Below are positions 4,111 through 6,374 of a DNA stretch of 6,374 nucleotides, in pieces. The position numbers and the translations under genes were made by a program. Position 1 is the stretch's first letter. Every line of letters begins with the position of its first letter. The notes beneath the pieces are model-generated. The model had not been told where the DNA came from, did no database searches, and saw only the letters and a program-made list of their open reading frames with translations. Source of the stretch: Bacillota bacterium (GTDB lineage Bacteria > Bacillota_A > Clostridia > Peptostreptococcales > Anaerovoracaceae); assembly GCA_017556895.1 (NCBI GenBank), contig JAFYLX010000167.1, forward strand, positions 1 through 6,374, in the 5' to 3' direction.

Positions 4111-6374
4111 CTAAAACACGTCTTCAAATGGCCTGTTTTTAGAAGCCTTCTGCTTTCCTAATTTTGCGCGAATTTCTTCAGAAGTATTCATAACTTCCGC
4201 AAAAAATTCTCTAGCAGACATTCTCATGGCTCCGTCACCAAGAGCTGCCATCTGCACCGGTCTATCGGAAGTTACAACTTTTATGTCGTATTTTCTGCCC
4301 ATTTCATAGGCCGTCTTTTCGATGAATCGGTCAGCAGTCTCGGCTTCCTTAGTATATACCACCTCAAGGTCTCCAAACTTCTGCTTCGTGCCGACATTGC
4401 CTGCCACCTTGTATCCGTCGAAGACTACTACCATACCCACTTTTTTGTAAGCCTGATAATTTTGAAGGATTTCAATGAAAGCTTCACGAGCAGAGTCTAT
4501 ATTCTTTTCCACCAGTTCTCTCATCTCGTCCCAGGCAAAAATCACGTTATATCCGTCGACGATAATATATTCAGGAAAAGATTTACTGTCTGTTTTAATA
4601 AGTTTTGGCAATGGAGTCTCCGGCTGCTTGCCGCCATGAGTCCTGCGGCTTGCCTGTGCTCTTCTCAGGGCCTCGTCTCTCTTGCTTTCGCCGTAAGTTC
4701 TGCGGAAAATCTCCTCAAGCTCTTTATTGCTAGCACTCATATATGATCCCTGTCTTGGAGCTTGCATCGGCTGCACAACTTTTTCCAACACGCCTTCTTC
4801 AGAAAGGCTGTAACCACTTTCGACGTGAGCCATTTCATCTACTTCGTCCCAAGGAACGTAGTCACCGCTTCCGTGGCTGCAGAAAATGGATCCGGTCTGG
4901 TTATCTAGGTCGCTGTCAGGGTTGTAGCCGATTCTAGCGATTACTTCCTCTGCATTATGACACTTATCATATCCTGCGAAGACTGCCGTGAATCTACCCT
5001 TACCTTTAGTATATGCCAAAACTTCTTGCTGATAATCCTGAAGTGTTGCCACAGGTCCCGTTCCTTCTACTACGGATGTTTCCTGATCCTTCATCTCCGG
5101 TAGACCAGGGCTAGCACCGAGTTTCTGCATGTCAGATAGGACTCTGCCCACGTTTTCGTTTGGTACCTCTATCCTAAAACTGTATACAGGTTCAAGCAAT
5201 ATAGACTTTGCCTTCATTAGACCCTGCCTAATTGCTCTATACGTAGCCTGCCTAAAGTCGCCGCCCTCGGTATGCTTAAGATGAGCCTTACCCGCGATAA
5301 TTGTCATCTTAATATCGCTAATAGGCGATCCTGTTAAAACACCTATATGTTCCTTCTCGCTTAAATGGCCCATAATAAGTCTCTGCCAGTTTTTGGCTAG
5401 CTTATCTTCACTGACCATTGCATCGGTAATGATGCCGGTTCCTCTTGGTAGAGGTTCAAGCAAGATATGGGCCTCTGCATAATGTCTTAGAGGTTCGAAG
5501 TGTCCGATACCGATTACCGGTTCTTCGATAGTTTCTTTATATATTACACTTCCGTTTCCGAAGGAAACTTCTATGTCAAATCTGTCTTTTATAATGTGCT
5601 GTAGGATTTCCAGTTCAAGCTTACCCATTACCTGAACGTGAATTTCCTGCAGTTTCTCGTTCCAAATAATATTTAGGCTCGGGTCTTCTTCCTCAAGCTG
5701 TCTAAATTTTTGCATTGCGGTCGTAGAATCCACTCCCGCAGGTAGAATTAGCTGATAAGTAAGGGCTGGTGCAATCATAGGAAGCTGGTCCCCTTCTGCG
5801 CCGTCCCCTAGAGCCTGTCCTGCGTAAGTTCTAGTCAAGCCATGTACCGAACAAATCATCCCCGCTTCTGCGTCTTGGGCTGCCTCAAAAGTCTTGCCGT
5901 TATATAGTCTAATCTGCTCGACTTTTTCTTCCCAGCCGTCGCCCTTGATTATCATCTTATTCTTTAGCGTGCCGCCTGTAATCTTTAAGTGGGTCTGTCT
6001 GTTTCCTTGCTTATCCCTGCTTATTTTGTAGACTCTAGCACTGAATTCTTCTGGATATTCCTTCGAACCCGTATAGTCTTCCACGGTCTTTAAAAGCTCA
6101 TCAACACCTTCTATCTTAAGGGCTGATCCGAAGCATACCGGAAATACTTTGCGCTGTGAAATGCCAGCGACAACCTTTTCCTTAGAAACACTTTCAGTTT
6201 CAAAAAACTCTTCCATCATGGCCTCATCGCATGCTGCTAGCTCTTCTACATCTGCAGGCTTTGAATCTTCGAACTTGACGAAGCCCGTTCCAAACTCTTT
6301 AGTAAGCTGAGTCATAATGTTATCTGCATCAGTCCCAGGCTGATCCATCTTGTTTACAAATACGAAAGTCGGAA
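4111..6374 (-). CDS. EF-G/Tet(M)-like translational GTPase fused to a Rae1/YacP-like NYN ribonuclease (5' end outside window)
   Basis: The frame continues to the right edge. The ATG at 6348 is the Met of the NKMD motif and not a start, so about 125 N-terminal codons (G1-G3) are missing; 753 residues are visible and the full protein should be near 875. Order along the minus strand: GTPase G4 motif NKMD (6354-6343) and G5-like GSAL (near 6121-6129); beta-barrel domain II (about 6040-5830); domain III (about 5800-5530); domain IV (about 5525-5180); domain V (about 5185-4965); a C-terminal extension; a basic helical linker (KELEEIFRRTYG, near 4720-4690); and a NYN nuclease domain (4575-4189). Family knowledge says such GTPases bind the ribosome near the A site. 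Tet(M)/Tet(O) release tetracycline, but this protein lacks the Tet(M) domain IV tip, so resistance is unlikely. I infer a ribosome-rescue or mRNA-surveillance factor. The stop is TAG, and no clear terminator follows, so read-through into dfx is possible. Confidence 0.9.
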   Translation of the reverse strand, partial: PTFVFVNKMDQPGTDADNIMTQLTKEFGTGFVKFEDSKPADVEELAACDEAMMEEFFETESVSKEKVVAGISQRKVFPVCFGSALKIEGVDELLKTVEDYTGSKEYPEEFSARVYKISRDKQGNRQTHLKITGGTLKNKMIIKGDGWEEKVEQIRLYNGKTFEAAQDAEAGMICSVHGLTRTYAGQALGDGAEGDQLPMIAPALTYQLILPAGVDSTTAMQKFRQLEEEDPSLNIIWNEKLQEIHVQVMGKLELEILQHIIKDRFDIEVSFGNGSVIYKETIEEPVIGIGHFEPLRHYAEAHILLEPLPRGTGIITDAMVSEDKLAKNWQRLIMGHLSEKEHIGVLTGSPISDIKMTIIAGKAHLKHTEGGDFRQATYRAIRQGLMKAKSILLEPVYSFRIEVPNENVGRVLSDMQKLGASPGLPEMKDQETSVVEGTGPVATLQDYQQEVLAYTKGKGRFTAVFAGYDKCHNAEEVIARIGYNPDSDLDNQTGSIFCSHGSGDYVPWDEVDEMAHVESGYSLSEEGVLEKVVQPMQAPRQGSYMSASNKELEEIFRRTYGESKRDEALRRAQASRRTHGGKQPETPLPKLIKTDSKSFPEYIIVDGYNVIFAWDEMRELVEKNIDSAREAFIEILQNYQAYKKVGMVVVFDGYKVAGNVGTKQKFGDLEVVYTKEAETADRFIEKTAYEMGRKYDIKVVTSDRPVQMAALGDGAMRMSAREFFAEVMNTSEEIRAKLGKQKASKNRPFEDVF
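4189..4575 (-). other. NYN (PIN-like) domain resembling the Rae1/YacP endoribonuclease
   Basis: The C-terminal part of the GTPase fusion begins PEYIIVDGYNVIFAW and carries the four expected acidic positions of this fold: Asp in VDGYN (4557-4555), VFDG (4419-4417), ETAD (4332-4330) and TSD (4266-4264). The order and the surrounding words (TKEAETAD, VVTSD, SARE) closely match what I remember of B. subtilis YacP, which cleaves mRNA in the ribosomal A site. All acidic residues are present, so the domain is predicted to be active, with a divalent metal. Confidence 0.88.

Noticed and set aside
4462..4937. Plus-strand open frames of 94 and 64 codons
   Set aside because: They are antisense shadows of the nuclease and linker part of the GTPase fusion, with no recognisable protein features.
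6343..6348. ATG at 6348 as the start of the GTPase gene
   Set aside because: The frame continues upstream to the edge and the Met is part of the G4 GTP-binding motif NKMD, so the real start is outside the window.
4111..6374. Calling the fusion a tetracycline resistance gene (tetM/tetO/tetW)
   Set aside because: The domain IV tip lacks the Tet(M) proline loop, and the protein has a long extra extension and a nuclease domain absent from true tet determinants.
1..6374. tRNA, rRNA, CRISPR, insertion sequence or prophage features
   Set aside because: No cloverleaf-like segments, spaced repeats, transposase frames or terminal inverted repeats were seen; non-coding space is limited to two short gaps.

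Overview
The window looks like chromosomal DNA of a low-GC anaerobic Firmicute, most likely a member of the Clostridia. Three things point there: a complete 2Fe-superoxide reductase (desulfoferrodoxin), an AT-rich genome with strong purine-rich ribosome binding sites, and an EF-G/Tet(M)-like GTPase fused to a YacP/Rae1-type nuclease, a form I associate with clostridial genomes. A finer taxonomic placement is not possible from this sequence alone.

All three genes lie on the minus strand, so transcription runs from high to low coordinates. The right part (6374 to 4111) holds most of a translational GTPase of the ribosomal-protection/EF-G superfamily. Its first ~125 codons lie outside the window, and it ends in a NYN-type RNase domain resembling Bacillus subtilis Rae1 (YacP). 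An AT-rich 184-base gap follows, with a good promoter candidate. Next is a small superoxide reductase gene (3926 to 3558), followed by a textbook intrinsic terminator (3483-3512). After a further short gap with its own promoter and a G-rich ribosome binding site, a very large secreted protein gene starts at 3395 and runs off the left edge. It encodes at least 1131 residues: signal peptide, FG-GAP/VCBS-type repeats, two serine/threonine-rich beta-hairpin-like modules, a fibronectin type III domain and the start of a further beta-rich repeat. This open frame fills more than half the window.

The three genes seem to be separate transcription units or loosely coupled ones. No shared pathway is evident: one acts on the ribosome, one detoxifies superoxide in the cytoplasm, and one is exported to the cell surface or medium. 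The most interesting points are the fusion of an A-site-binding GTPase to a probable A-site endoribonuclease, which also lacks the Tet(M) signature at the domain IV tip, and the pore-former-like hairpin modules buried in the exported protein.
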